The position numbers were made by a program, and so were the translations under genes. The notes beneath the pieces were generated by a model, which saw nothing but the letters and a program-made list of their open reading frames with translations, made no database searches and was not told the DNA's origin. Shown piece after piece: positions 7,868 to 16,017 of a DNA stretch of 64,000 nucleotides; the stretch's first letter is position 1; each line of letters starts with the position of its first letter. The stretch comes from Desulfobacter latus (GTDB lineage: Bacteria > Desulfobacterota > Desulfobacteria > Desulfobacterales > Desulfobacteraceae), in NCBI RefSeq assembly GCF_013389365.1, contig NZ_JACADJ010000001.1, positions 1-64,000 on the forward strand. Direction: 5' to 3'.

Positions 7868-8373
7868 ATGAAGTTACCCGGGGAATCTCATTGGGCTGTC
7901 CACTCTCCCCGCTTATGGGCGCACTTTACCTGAAACCTTTGGATGATGCGGTGGCGGAAACGGAACTCTTTTACGCCCGCTTTATGGACGACTGGGTCAT
8001 TATCGCACCCAGTCGCTGGAAGCTGCGAAAGGCCGTCCGCATTGTCAATCAGACGTTGAACAGACTCAAGGTGGAAAAACACCCGGACAAAACCTTTATC
8101 GGCAGGGCCGACAAAGGTTTTGATTTTCTTGGATACCATTTGAGGCCTGAATCCATTGCACCATCTTGCCAAACCATCAAAAATCACGCTGAACAAATTT
8201 GCCGGCTTTATGAGCAGGGTGCGGATTATGTCCGCGTCCGGGAATACGTTCGACGGTGGATGATTTGGCTGCGAGCGGGAGTCCGCCGTTTATCAGTGGG
8301 TTTGTTTTATCTCCCGATCGTTATTTGGCTTTCGCCTGTTCTGCCTGACTGCGTCTGTCCTTTCGGCCACTAA
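7868..8373 (+). pseudogene. Reverse transcriptase, 3' fragment with decayed C-terminus
   Basis: After the element's right end the frame gives VTRGISLGCPLSPLMGALYL, the active-site region YARFMDDWVI (the YxDD box), HPDKTFIGR, FDFLGYH, and YVRRWMIWLRAGV near the usual end of the family. It continues the gene broken at 6247 but lacks the middle segment. Past about 8295 the frame (to TAA 8371-8373) reads residues unlike the family, so a second junction probably lies there. No adenine-mutagenised template/variable repeat pair was seen nearby, so there is no support for a diversity-generating retroelement. Confidence 0.75.
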
Positions 8374-8421
8374 TTTCTTCGCTCCTTTTTCATTTCCCCT
8401 TGCCTATCTTCTTTCGCAACT

Positions 8422-8595
8422 TCAACTTCCGCCGAGTGCGTCCATGCTCTCGCCCGGATTGGTGCTGGTCCCATCGAGCAGTTGCAGGATTCTTCTTTGC
8501 GGCACCGCCCATTCCCCTCGGGTGGTCTCGGGTGGGATCATATTTGCCTTGTCTTTGATTGGAACTATTCTCTTATTCTCTGATCTATTACTCAT
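8422..8595 (-). CDS. 57-residue unidentified small ORF (weak lasso-precursor candidate)
   Basis: On the minus strand a frame runs from ATG (8595) to TGA (8422-8424), with GGAAGG about 10 bases upstream of the start. The peptide contains W-A-V-P, then LQLLDGTST and the ending GESMDALGGS. Kinase-containing lasso precursors often have W-x-x-P followed by L-x-x-L-D and a Thr near the leader end, and a C-terminal Ser as kinase target, so there is a loose likeness; a GTSTNPGE start would place Glu at ring position 8. Against this, Thr is not at -2 before that Gly. A +1 shift near the end extends the frame (EVEVAKEDRQGEMKK), which rather suggests a decayed longer gene from a mobile element. Confidence 0.3.
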   Translation of the reverse strand: MSNRSENKRIVPIKDKANMIPPETTRGEWAVPQRRILQLLDGTSTNPGESMDALGGS

Positions 8596-8688
8596 CGTTC
8601 GGTTTCCTTCCTAAGAAAATCTATTATTATATCAATGTGCAATTGGGTAGGAATGGTTCAGAAATAACGTTCCCGTATTTATATCTCC

Positions 8689-8755
8689 GGGAGCGCGGGT
8701 GTCCCGCCCGCAGCAACGATGTAAGCGAGACGCCTGCGCTCCGAGGTTAAGTTAT
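8689..8755. repeat. REP-like palindromic repeat, copy 1
   Basis: Arms GGAGCGCGGG (8690-8699) and CCTGCGCTCC (8733-8742) pair with one mismatch, followed by GAGGTTAAGTTAT. A shorter copy with the same arms and the same GGTTAAGTTAT tail lies at 29295-29334. The loop here (about 33 bases) is longer. The two copies in unrelated contexts mark a dispersed REP-type element. Confidence 0.65.
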
Positions 8756-8891
8756 TTCCGCCTCCTCCTTAGTTCAAGCTAACTATATTTAGAACAACCC
8801 CGACTCTGTGCTATCGCAGGTTAGTTCATCTCAAGTTCCTCAGAAACTTAACTTTGGCCGTGATCAACGATTGAGCCAAAGCATTGCTTTC

Positions 8892-8971
8892 TAATTTAAG
8901 AGTGTAGGAATTTCCATTTCCCAGCACCCAGCACCCAACACCTACCAGCCCGCCCAAAGGGCGCTAATTTA
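8892..8971 (+). repeat. Dispersed ~80-bp repeat, copy 1 (inverted copy at 53932-54012)
   Basis: The segment reads GGAATTTCCATTTCCCAG, then tandem CCCAGCA heptamers, then AGCCCGCCCAAAGGGCGCT and ATTT. Its reverse complement is found at 53932-54012 almost unchanged except that the other copy has one extra heptamer unit and a few substitutions. The end carries a small palindrome GCGCCCTTTGGGCGGGC. It lies just downstream of the lasso cyclase gene. The whole 8374-9041 stretch otherwise holds only the REP-like copy and the small ORF. Confidence 0.8.
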
Positions 8972-9041
8972 TTGATTAATCATTTTATTGAGGCGTTTGA
9001 CCCCAGAAACAAATTACGGAAAAAATATAAGGTCAAACACA

Positions 9042-10982
9042 TCACCGGTTACCGCCCTCAACATAGTGAATAAATGCCCCCACTGACAAGCCCCGAAGCA
9101 GACAGAGGCGATAGGTTTTAACAATATTATCCTGAGCCCAGCCCTTTTGAGGCCAATTTTCCACAAGTGTGCGCATGCGCTTCAGATCCAGATACCGGGG
9201 TACTTCAGTTGTGGATTCCAGCCGGTCCAGCCAGGCTTTGATTTCATCCCGGCCTGCCGTTGCGCCTTCATACCAGTCCACGGCCTGCAGCCCTTTGGTT
9301 TTGGCTTGCAGGATTTCCGGCGGCAGGATATGGCCGATCAATCGGTGTAAAAGCCGGCGGGACTGCCCGTTTTTAAAGTATTGATCTTCCGGGATAGCCA
9401 GGCAATAGGTCAGCAGGCGCAGATCGCTGGTGGGATCACGCATTTCGATTCCATCACCTCCGACACAGGCGCTCAAGTAATCCCCCGGATCCATTCGATA
9501 AATTACCGCCGTGCGCATTCGCCACCCATCGGCCCAGGGCCGATAGCTTAAATCCCACCCAGCCTGACAGGCCCGATCATGCAGATGGGTGCGGTTGATC
9601 AGATCGGGATGAATGGCCGTATAGTCATGAAGGCTTCCGCTCCCACGACCTTTCCAGGCGTTAAAGGCCCGCCAGAACGGCACCGGCAGAAAGGGTCCCA
9701 GCGACTGCATCATGGCTCCCCTGAGCCGCGTGTCCGTGTGTAGAGCCATGGCGTGAACTTCTTTCAACCATTCGAGAAACTGCCCCCTTCTCAGCAGATT
9801 GGGCAATCGGGGGCGACCGTCATAGGAAATGGTCATATTCCCCATCTGACCGGTCAACAACACCCTGGCTCCGCGCCGGGCGGCATCGGCCTGAATGCCC
9901 TCGATCCACACATGGTTACAGAGGTTCAAAGGTGCCCGGTCCAATGTTTCAACCTTTTCATGCAAACCGTCTACCGGGGTCCGGTTTTCCGGCCGAAACA
10001 GGATGTGGTCAATATTGGAAAATTTTGCCGCCAAAGCAGCGGCAGGCGGCCCTTCATCCCCGTGGCGACCCTTGGGAACCGGGCCGTCAAAGCCTTCCCG
10101 CGGCACTGAAGTGAAGGCCGTCAATCTCTTGCCCTGTGTTTCCAGCAAGCGTGCAGCTGTGGCGGTAACCGTGGAACTGTCCAGCCCGGAGCTGAGATGA
10201 GACGCCACACCGCCCGTACTGCGCAACCGACAAAAAACCGCTTTATCCAGCAGTTCACGGGCCGCTGCCACATAGTCATCATCGTTTTTCAGGTGTATCC
10301 GGTGTTCCGGGTCAAAAGCATGATAGCGATGTGTTCGAACGGAACCGTTTTCTAGGATCAAAAAATGCCCCGGTTCAATGCGATAAATGTCTTGGTAAAA
10401 ACTTTCCGGCCCCTTCATGGGCAGCAGCGCCAGGTAGTCGGCCATGCGCGCCTCACAGAGTTGCCGGGGTACATCGGGAATGGCAAAAAGGCCTTTAGAG
10501 AGTGTTGCAAAGGCAAAAAAACGGTTGGTTTTGTGCCAGTACAGCGGTCGGAGTCCCAGCGGGTCCCGGGCCAAAAAAAGACGACGGGACTGCCGGTTCC
10601 AGACGGCAAAGGCAAAATCACCCAGGAGATAATCGAGGCACGCGTTATCCCACCGTTCAAAGGCTTTAAGTGCAAAGGCGCTATCTGCCATGATGCGGGA
10701 TTGTCGGGGGGTAATATCCAGTTTATCGGCCAGTTCATCCCGGTTGTCGATGCGGCCGTCAAACACCACCACCCGGTTCCCGTCAGCGCTGATGAGCGGT
10801 TGCTCATCCATGGCATCTTCCGGCGTGATGCGGGACAGCATTCTCAGCACGCCGGCTCCCGGTTCTTTCCAGATATGCTGGGCATCCCGGCCATAGGGTT
10901 CCAGAATATTTTTCATCCGTTCCAGCACCCCTGGATCCACCGGTTTTTTATCAAAATAAATAATGCCTGCAATGGCGGTCAT
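9042..10982 (-). CDS. Lasso peptide cyclase (asparagine synthetase-like, C protein)
   Basis: A 646-residue member of the asparagine synthetase B family. The N-terminal half is a class-II glutamine amidotransferase fold, but it begins MTAIAGI with no Cys at position 2, so it cannot use glutamine; this is typical of lasso cyclases (McjC type). The C-terminal half has the ATP-pyrophosphatase motif SSGLDSST (about 265-272). The enzyme would adenylate an Asp/Glu side chain of the core peptide and close the macrolactam ring. It is the last gene of a minus-strand operon behind the radical SAM gene (66-base gap) and next to the leader peptidase, RRE and kinase genes, which supports a lasso role over true asparagine synthesis. 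Confidence 0.85.
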   Translation of the reverse strand: MTAIAGIIYFDKKPVDPGVLERMKNILEPYGRDAQHIWKEPGAGVLRMLSRITPEDAMDEQPLISADGNRVVVFDGRIDNRDELADKLDITPRQSRIMADSAFALKAFERWDNACLDYLLGDFAFAVWNRQSRRLFLARDPLGLRPLYWHKTNRFFAFATLSKGLFAIPDVPRQLCEARMADYLALLPMKGPESFYQDIYRIEPGHFLILENGSVRTHRYHAFDPEHRIHLKNDDDYVAAARELLDKAVFCRLRSTGGVASHLSSGLDSSTVTATAARLLETQGKRLTAFTSVPREGFDGPVPKGRHGDEGPPAAALAAKFSNIDHILFRPENRTPVDGLHEKVETLDRAPLNLCNHVWIEGIQADAARRGARVLLTGQMGNMTISYDGRPRLPNLLRRGQFLEWLKEVHAMALHTDTRLRGAMMQSLGPFLPVPFWRAFNAWKGRGSGSLHDYTAIHPDLINRTHLHDRACQAGWDLSYRPWADGWRMRTAVIYRMDPGDYLSACVGGDGIEMRDPTSDLRLLTYCLAIPEDQYFKNGQSRRLLHRLIGHILPPEILQAKTKGLQAVDWYEGATAGRDEIKAWLDRLESTTEVPRYLDLKRMRTLVENWPQKGWAQDNIVKTYRLCLLRGLSVGAFIHYVEGGNR

Positions 10983-11048
10983 AACATACCCCTATTATTA
11001 GTGATCTGGGAAAATTGATTTTTTTTTTAAATCCATTGAAATTATTTG

Positions 11049-13259
11049 TCAACTTTCTGAAAACTTTTTGCGAAAAGCCATTTGGAATCCGATATGTTTC
11101 ATTTGTTTGAGCAATTGGGGAAGTGTCTGTACCCAACTCTGCCCCATGGTGTCATAGGTTAATGCATTATAGGATGGTGGAATTTGTAAAACCTGATCGG
11201 ATGCCAAAGTATCCCAGGGCTTTTCCATGCGTAATAGATCCATGGCATAATATACCGCACTGTTTATAAAAAAAATATTTTCACGCTTTTTGTTTTTTAG
11301 AAGATCTAATATCTTTAAAACGGTTATGGTATCACATTGATCTTCAAATCTCACCAATAGTTTAGGGTCATTTGTCATTTTACAAATTTGATTGATCCAG
11401 GCGATTGCATCCTCAGCTGTTCTGTCTTTGGGGATGTCAACCGCATATACGATTTCTGCTGACGTATTCCACGGTGAACGCTTGAATAACGTCTGCATCC
11501 CATTTGTTTGTTTTTGCGCCTGCACAACAGTCCCGGGAAGCACGATATATTGCTTTAAATAGGGTTCTTCCGTATGGTTAATTTTTTGACGACTCTCCAT
11601 AAAAGGGAGCGATGCCGTTAATTGATCCATATTTTCCGGCAAAAACGGGTCTTCGGATTCAATGATAAGGTTAATTAAAATAAACGGATTGGCAGAAACA
11701 ACACGATTCAAAAATGATTGGATCAAGGGGATCTCATTCTCAAAGCTTTCCATTTTAAACCATGCAGTAAAGGGCATATTGACAGTTGTTTCGGGGATGG
11801 ATTCAAGGTCTATTTTGTTTGCGTCAATGCTGTCATTCCCAACACCATCCTGTCTATTTTTCATATCAATGATCAATTTGTTAAAGCCATTCATCTCACT
11901 GAGAGACGCCACTTTCTGCTCATCTGAAACATCAATACCAAAAATTAAACCGTTCAAATGGGAAAGAAAGGTATAGTTCACATCCGACTGTTGCGCCGGT
12001 ATCCGTTGAAACCTCTTTTTAGCCTCTTCGATTTCTTTATTACGGATGGCAGCGGTTTCAATCAGGTAATACGGAGGGCGTTTCTGATGTTTCAGGCCCA
12101 GGGTTTCAGCCATGACATTGAGTTGGGTTCCGGGCATGATCATTAAAGGAAACGCCTGGATATACTTGACATTGTGATCATTCAGAAAATCGATGGTTTC
12201 TTTGTAATCAGAATAACTTTCACCGGGAAGCCCGATAATCGTATCAACATGGTAGGTTATGTCATAGGCTTCCAGCAATTTCAGGCCATGAAGAAATGAT
12301 GCTTTATTCAGTCTGGGGCGACGAAGGATTTTGAGCGTCTCCTGATGAATGGTCTGAAGCCCGACCTCCAGAAATGTAAAATTGCACGCTTTTAACAATT
12401 TAACTTTTTCTTCAGTGAGATGTTCAGCATAAGCAAATCCAGAAAAACGGATATCCTGATTTGAAACAATGTCCTTAATTTGGGTAAAAAGAGGAACAAA
12501 TTCAGGATGCAATGCGACATTGCTGTCGGTAAGCCTTACTTTTTGGACCTTTTGTTTTACAAAGTAGTCAATATCCGCACAGATTCTCTCAGCACCAAAA
12601 TAACGAAACGGCAGGGTTGCTGTCTGGCAATATGCACAATGAAACGGGCACCCTCGATTGGTTTCATAGGAAATCATAGGATGATTTTTTACATTAATAT
12701 AATCCAGCAAAAAAGGGGAACGGATCTGATCATGATTTTCCACATAATTTTTACCCGGGTTGACAACCGTCTTTTGATTTTTTTTGTAAAAAATTCCGGA
12801 CAATTTCGCCAGATCAGGTGTACCGAAAAAAAACGATTTCAAAATTTCTACAAATATCGTTTCCCCTTCACCAAAACAACCACAATCAACAGCAGGATGT
12901 TGCAAAAGATAATGGGTTTCAGCACTCACTTCCGGCCCTCCCACCACAATCTTACTGTCAGGGCAGCGCTTTTTGATTTCAGAGGAGAGATAGAGGCTTC
13001 TTTTCGCATTCCACAAAAAAAGAGACCATCCGACAACATCTGGGGCTTTGGATGCAACCAGATCAATCAATCTGGCATCGGCCGAAAGGTTTGTATCATC
13101 TTCGTTCAGGATTTCAATATCAACCTTATCCAGCAGGCCTGCGGTAAATGCGGCTGCTTTGAGATACCCGGCTGCCAATGGGCTGTTTCCCCAATGTTTT
13201 TGAGTCTTAAATTCAGGGATCGGAAGTTGAATCAGGAGAACTTTAAATTTGGGTGTCAT
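11049..13259 (-). CDS. B12-binding-domain radical SAM enzyme
   Basis: About 736 residues. The N-terminal ~150 residues form a cobalamin-binding-like Rossmann domain (KVLLIQLPIPE, VVGWSLFLW, IVVGGPE). A radical SAM domain follows with the cluster motif CPFHCAYC (about 215-222) and the SAM-region GLPGESYSDY. The C-terminal ~300 residues are unassigned. I chose ATG 13259 over the TTG seven codons upstream because AAAAGG precedes it and it lies one base after the kinase stop. Such enzymes methylate or otherwise alter unactivated carbons, including in RiPPs. It sits inside the lasso operon and is visibly more AT-rich than its neighbours, hinting at separate acquisition. The reaction is unknown. 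Confidence 0.8.
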   Translation of the reverse strand: MTPKFKVLLIQLPIPEFKTQKHWGNSPLAAGYLKAAAFTAGLLDKVDIEILNEDDTNLSADARLIDLVASKAPDVVGWSLFLWNAKRSLYLSSEIKKRCPDSKIVVGGPEVSAETHYLLQHPAVDCGCFGEGETIFVEILKSFFFGTPDLAKLSGIFYKKNQKTVVNPGKNYVENHDQIRSPFLLDYINVKNHPMISYETNRGCPFHCAYCQTATLPFRYFGAERICADIDYFVKQKVQKVRLTDSNVALHPEFVPLFTQIKDIVSNQDIRFSGFAYAEHLTEEKVKLLKACNFTFLEVGLQTIHQETLKILRRPRLNKASFLHGLKLLEAYDITYHVDTIIGLPGESYSDYKETIDFLNDHNVKYIQAFPLMIMPGTQLNVMAETLGLKHQKRPPYYLIETAAIRNKEIEEAKKRFQRIPAQQSDVNYTFLSHLNGLIFGIDVSDEQKVASLSEMNGFNKLIIDMKNRQDGVGNDSIDANKIDLESIPETTVNMPFTAWFKMESFENEIPLIQSFLNRVVSANPFILINLIIESEDPFLPENMDQLTASLPFMESRQKINHTEEPYLKQYIVLPGTVVQAQKQTNGMQTLFKRSPWNTSAEIVYAVDIPKDRTAEDAIAWINQICKMTNDPKLLVRFEDQCDTITVLKILDLLKNKKRENIFFINSAVYYAMDLLRMEKPWDTLASDQVLQIPPSYNALTYDTMGQSWVQTLPQLLKQMKHIGFQMAFRKKFSES

Positions 13260-13260
13260 T

Positions 13261-14187
13261 TTACCAATGCCTTTTAACAAAATTCATGAGTTCACCCAGT
13301 CGAAATCCTTTTTGGGGCCGTGACAGCCTGAAAACAGGTACTGTGTCGGCTAAGGCCGCACACTGTCGAAAGTGGTCCTGTTTGGTCCCCATTTCTTCCA
13401 AAATCTCCGGTCGATAGGTGTTCTTGAGGATCGGCTGGATCCGCTTCATTCCGACCAGTGTTTCAATGTCAAATTCATCGCTATGGGTACTTTGCAGAAT
13501 AAAAATAGAACGAATGGGTGCAGGGCTGTTTGCTCTACTATTAAAGGGGATAAAGTATTTGTTCAAATCCGGGGCCTGCCGAACCTGTTTAAGTCCCTCC
13601 GGGGAAGTCTCCAGTTTTTTCAGGGCATCGGCCCAAAGTTTCAGGCGGGGAAAGCCCGGAAGAACTTTGACACCGTTCTTTTTTTCAGCTGAAACAGCGC
13701 AGACATCATCCGCCAGGATGGGAAATCCCTGCTGCTGAAAAACGGCGGTCAGTGTGGATTTACCGATGCCGGACGGTCCGGCAAGAATCACGGCGCCCTG
13801 ATCGGTCAACACCGCTCCGGCATGCAGAGGCAGGATATTTCTCTGGTGCAGCAGTGCGCCCATGACAGAGCCCATGAGGAAAAGAAGAATTTCTTCCGGA
13901 ACGGCTGCCGGGGCCGCCTGAACAACGATTCGTCGGCCCTGGGTGACATGATATCCGGCAATGCCGTCCAATTTCAGTAGAAAAGTGTCGGGGCTGGCCT
14001 CATATCTTACCCCTTTGATTACGGCATCCGCCAGGGTATCAGGAATATCTCCATATTTGATGATCACATCGGGAACTCCCTGGATCGTCTCCATATCAAG
14101 GAGCGGGATTTCAGAAGCGATATTTAAACCAAATGCGTTGTATACGTCTGTGGTTTTTATGTCCGGGGCGGGTCGGGTCAGCATCAA
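13261..14187 (-). CDS. HPr-kinase-like protein, probable lasso precursor kinase
   Basis: This 308-residue protein carries Walker A GPSGIGKST (about 147-155), preceded by LPLHAGAVL and followed by ILADDVCAV, the pattern of HprK/P-type serine kinases. A homologous kinase in the paeninodin lasso cluster phosphorylates the C-terminal Ser of the precursor. There is no PTS gene nearby, and it overlaps the leader peptidase start by 4 bases (ATGA), so a role in peptide tailoring fits better than HPr control. The N-terminal ~110 residues are a family-typical region of unknown fold role. Assignment of family is solid; substrate is by analogy. Confidence 0.82.
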   Translation of the reverse strand: MMLTRPAPDIKTTDVYNAFGLNIASEIPLLDMETIQGVPDVIIKYGDIPDTLADAVIKGVRYEASPDTFLLKLDGIAGYHVTQGRRIVVQAAPAAVPEEILLFLMGSVMGALLHQRNILPLHAGAVLTDQGAVILAGPSGIGKSTLTAVFQQQGFPILADDVCAVSAEKKNGVKVLPGFPRLKLWADALKKLETSPEGLKQVRQAPDLNKYFIPFNSRANSPAPIRSIFILQSTHSDEFDIETLVGMKRIQPILKNTYRPEILEEMGTKQDHFRQCAALADTVPVFRLSRPQKGFRLGELMNFVKRHW

Positions 14188-14675
14188 GTCAGATCTCCAA
14201 ATGTGCTGATGACGGTGAACCTGCCATGGCCTAAGCCGCCGGTCAGTATCCGGCTGCCGCAGCGCAGCCAGGCATGGGCGCTCAGCTCGTTATCCGCTTT
14301 TTTGGCAAGGCCAAGATAAAGGGTGGTGGGATAGCCCCGGCGTTTAAGCATGATCCGGGCGCTCATGGCCTGGGCCAGGCATTTGCTCTCCCACGGGGTA
14401 AACCGGGCAGCCGTGCGAACGGCCCATGATATCTGTAACGGACGGGTCATGTCCGGCAGTTCATAATCCGGTGTGATGGTCATGGTACGGCCCAGCAGGG
14501 GCGCAATCCGCCGGAAGGGGATCAGAAGGATAGCGGCCCGGGATAGCCCCAACCAGACATACGCCTCCAAAAAATGCCCCTGCTCCCGAGCTGAGCGACG
14601 GAAAAATTTACCGGTCAGCGTCAACAATCCGGATGGTGTTATCTGATGCCAGATCTTCGAGAAAAGAGAGAACAT
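14184..14675 (-). CDS. Lasso leader peptidase (B2, transglutaminase-like)
   Basis: The protein has the transglutaminase-like protease domain of McjB C-terminal type: catalytic Cys in WESKCLAQA and catalytic His in ELSAHAWLRCG. It would cut the leader from the precursor after delivery by the RRE protein. The reading frame is open to 14705; starts at 14705, 14690 or 14675 all overlap the end of the B1 gene by 68-98 bases. I take 14675 (MFSLFSKIW) as a compromise, with no ribosome binding site that decides it. It overlaps the kinase gene by 4 bases. Split B1/B2 genes are usual outside the classical proteobacterial McjB fusion. Confidence 0.82.
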   Translation of the reverse strand: MFSLFSKIWHQITPSGLLTLTGKFFRRSAREQGHFLEAYVWLGLSRAAILLIPFRRIAPLLGRTMTITPDYELPDMTRPLQISWAVRTAARFTPWESKCLAQAMSARIMLKRRGYPTTLYLGLAKKADNELSAHAWLRCGSRILTGGLGHGRFTVISTFGDLT

Positions 14676-14892
14676 CTTTTTCACATACATCCCTTTCAAC
14701 ATCATAGCGGCTCATCATAATGTCACAGATTTCAGAAACCGTTATGGGTTTTTCCAGAAGCTCCCAGATTTTGCTGCCGATGGCATCCAGACCGGAATAG
14801 GTGCCGGCATCAATGCTCATCATCACGACTTCTCCATCCACTTCCGATGTCAGGACCTCGTCAGAGCGAGTAACCTTGGTGTCAAGTATCAT
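14608..14892 (-). CDS. PqqD-like RiPP recognition element protein (lasso B1)
   Basis: A 94-residue PqqD-family protein: MILDTKVTRSDEV, then EVVMMSIDAGTYSGLDAIGS and KIWELLE, with a helical C-terminus. It binds precursor leaders and brings them to the peptidase and cyclase. The frame is open further upstream to 15033, but ATG 14892 has a near-perfect GGAGG five bases ahead and gives the normal family length, so the longer form is rejected. It is the first gene of the minus-strand lasso operon (B1-B2-kinase-radical SAM-cyclase). No precursor gene is found between it and the next gene upstream. Confidence 0.85.
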   Translation of the reverse strand: MILDTKVTRSDEVLTSEVDGEVVMMSIDAGTYSGLDAIGSKIWELLEKPITVSEICDIMMSRYDVERDVCEKDVLSFLEDLASDNTIRIVDADR

Positions 14893-14933
14893 AAGGCCTC
14901 CACATATCAATTGAAGCGATACAAAAAATAGTG

Positions 14934-14969
14934 ATTCGTTTTCTATCAATAAAATGTACTTTATGTCAA
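14934..14969 (-). promoter_or_regulatory. Candidate sigma-70 promoter of the lasso operon
   Basis: On the minus strand a perfect TTGACA (+ strand 14964-14969) is followed after 18 bases by TAGAAA, a 4/6 match to TATAAT. This places transcription start about 40 bases before the B1 start at 14892. The -10 match is weak, so the call is tentative. Confidence 0.35.
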
Positions 14970-15326
14970 CCGTTGAAAGATTGGCATGATTTCCTTTGAC
15001 CTTCTTGAATGAATCAGATATATTAAAAGCCATATCAAATTAAACGGTTGACCATCACTCTATCTTAATTATTGCTAAGCATAACTGACTGCACAACTGA
15101 TTTTTGTTCGCCTTTACTTTTCCTGCATCGTGGTTGTGTGATTATTATGTGTCCCTGAAACCACCTTACGACGCGCTTAAACCGGTTTGATTTTATTATG
15201 AAACGCTCTGTACCCCCAAGAGATGTTTCAATTTTCGTTGTGGGTTGAATCTCGCTGAAATATCAGATCAGCCCGTGGTTGTTATCATGACATCTTTTAA
15301 TTTTAAAAGAAGAAAAGGAGAAAGCT
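14970..15326. other. Intergenic region upstream of lasso operon, no precursor gene seen
   Basis: I read all six frames between the B1 gene and the GAF gene. Only frames of 20 codons or fewer with ATG starts are present (for example a 16-residue frame on the plus strand at about 15199), apart from the in-frame upstream extension of B1. None has a leader with a Thr at -2 and a Gly...Asp/Glu core. The region is AT-rich and probably carries divergent promoters. Confidence 0.6.
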
Positions 15327-15944
15327 ATGGAGACCCACGAACTTCATTACGAAACCCTTACCCGTTTGACCACTGCGATTTCCCAGAGTAAAGATCCGGA
15401 GGAAGTTGCCATGCTCACCGCCGAAAGTGTGAAAACCGCGTTCAATGCCAAAGGGTGCTGTGTTTTTCTGGTCAACCGAGAGACCGGAGAGTTAGGCCTG
15501 GTGGGATCTTTCGGTTTGAGCCGGGAGTATCTTGAAAAAGGCCCGACTTATTTTAAACAGGCAATCAAAGAAGCCAAGGATGCAGTTCCCATTGCTATTT
15601 ACGATGTCATGGATGATCCCCGGATTGAGTATCCTGAAGAGGCGAAAAAAGAAGGAATCGCCTCGTTGCTGGGGGTGCCCATTATCAGCCATAATAAAGT
15701 TATTGGTGCATTGCGGGTTTACACTGCCGAACCATGGGAATTTTCACAAGAAGATGTCACCATGATCCAGGCGGTTGCCTTGATCTGTGGTATGGCCATG
15801 GATATGTGCCGGATGTACAAAGGGTATAAAACCAGCATTGAGGTATTGAAGAATATGAGGGATTCATCAAGTTTTAATGTTAACAAATGGACCCCGTATG
15901 AAGGCGTCCCGACCAGTGTTGATCAGTCTATTTGCGACTATTAG
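15327..15944 (+). CDS. GAF-domain protein
   Basis: A 205-residue cytoplasmic protein that is almost entirely one GAF domain: CCVFLVNRETGELGLVGSFG, YFKQAIKEAKD, IASLLGVPII and VIGALRVY are typical GAF segments. No output domain is attached, so it is a stand-alone sensor or ligand-binding protein. The start has AAGGAG six bases upstream. It faces the large glutamate dehydrogenase gene convergently across a shared hairpin terminator. The ligand and partner are unknown. Confidence 0.75.
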   Translation: METHELHYETLTRLTTAISQSKDPEEVAMLTAESVKTAFNAKGCCVFLVNRETGELGLVGSFGLSREYLEKGPTYFKQAIKEAKDAVPIAIYDVMDDPRIEYPEEAKKEGIASLLGVPIISHNKVIGALRVYTAEPWEFSQEDVTMIQAVALICGMAMDMCRMYKGYKTSIEVLKNMRDSSSFNVNKWTPYEGVPTSVDQSICDY

Positions 15945-15953
15945 TCAATAAAA

Positions 15954-16007
15954 GGCGCTTAGCGGTTGCATGGGAATCTCCTTGCAACCGCTTTTGAGTT
16001 TAGCGCC
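15954..16007. terminator. Bidirectional hairpin terminator between convergent genes
   Basis: Arms AGCGGTTGCA (15961-15970) and TGCAACCGCT (15983-15992) are perfect, followed by TTTGAG, and an outer pair GGCGCT / AGCGCC encloses them. It lies between the stop of the GAF gene and the stop of the convergent dehydrogenase gene. Confidence 0.75.
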
Positions 16008-16017
16008 ATGGTCAAGG

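Noticed and set aside
5855-8595. Diversity-generating retroelement around the reverse transcriptase
   Set aside because: No template/variable repeat pair with adenine-specific differences was seen, and the RT belongs to a different-looking family and is broken.
8559-8750. 63-residue plus-strand ORF
   Set aside because: It runs across the REP-like repeat and has no ribosome binding site or family likeness.
14893-15033. In-frame upstream extension of the PqqD-like gene, checked as a fused precursor
   Set aside because: It lacks leader or core features, contains the likely promoter, and the ATG at 14892 has a near-perfect GGAGG giving the normal family length.
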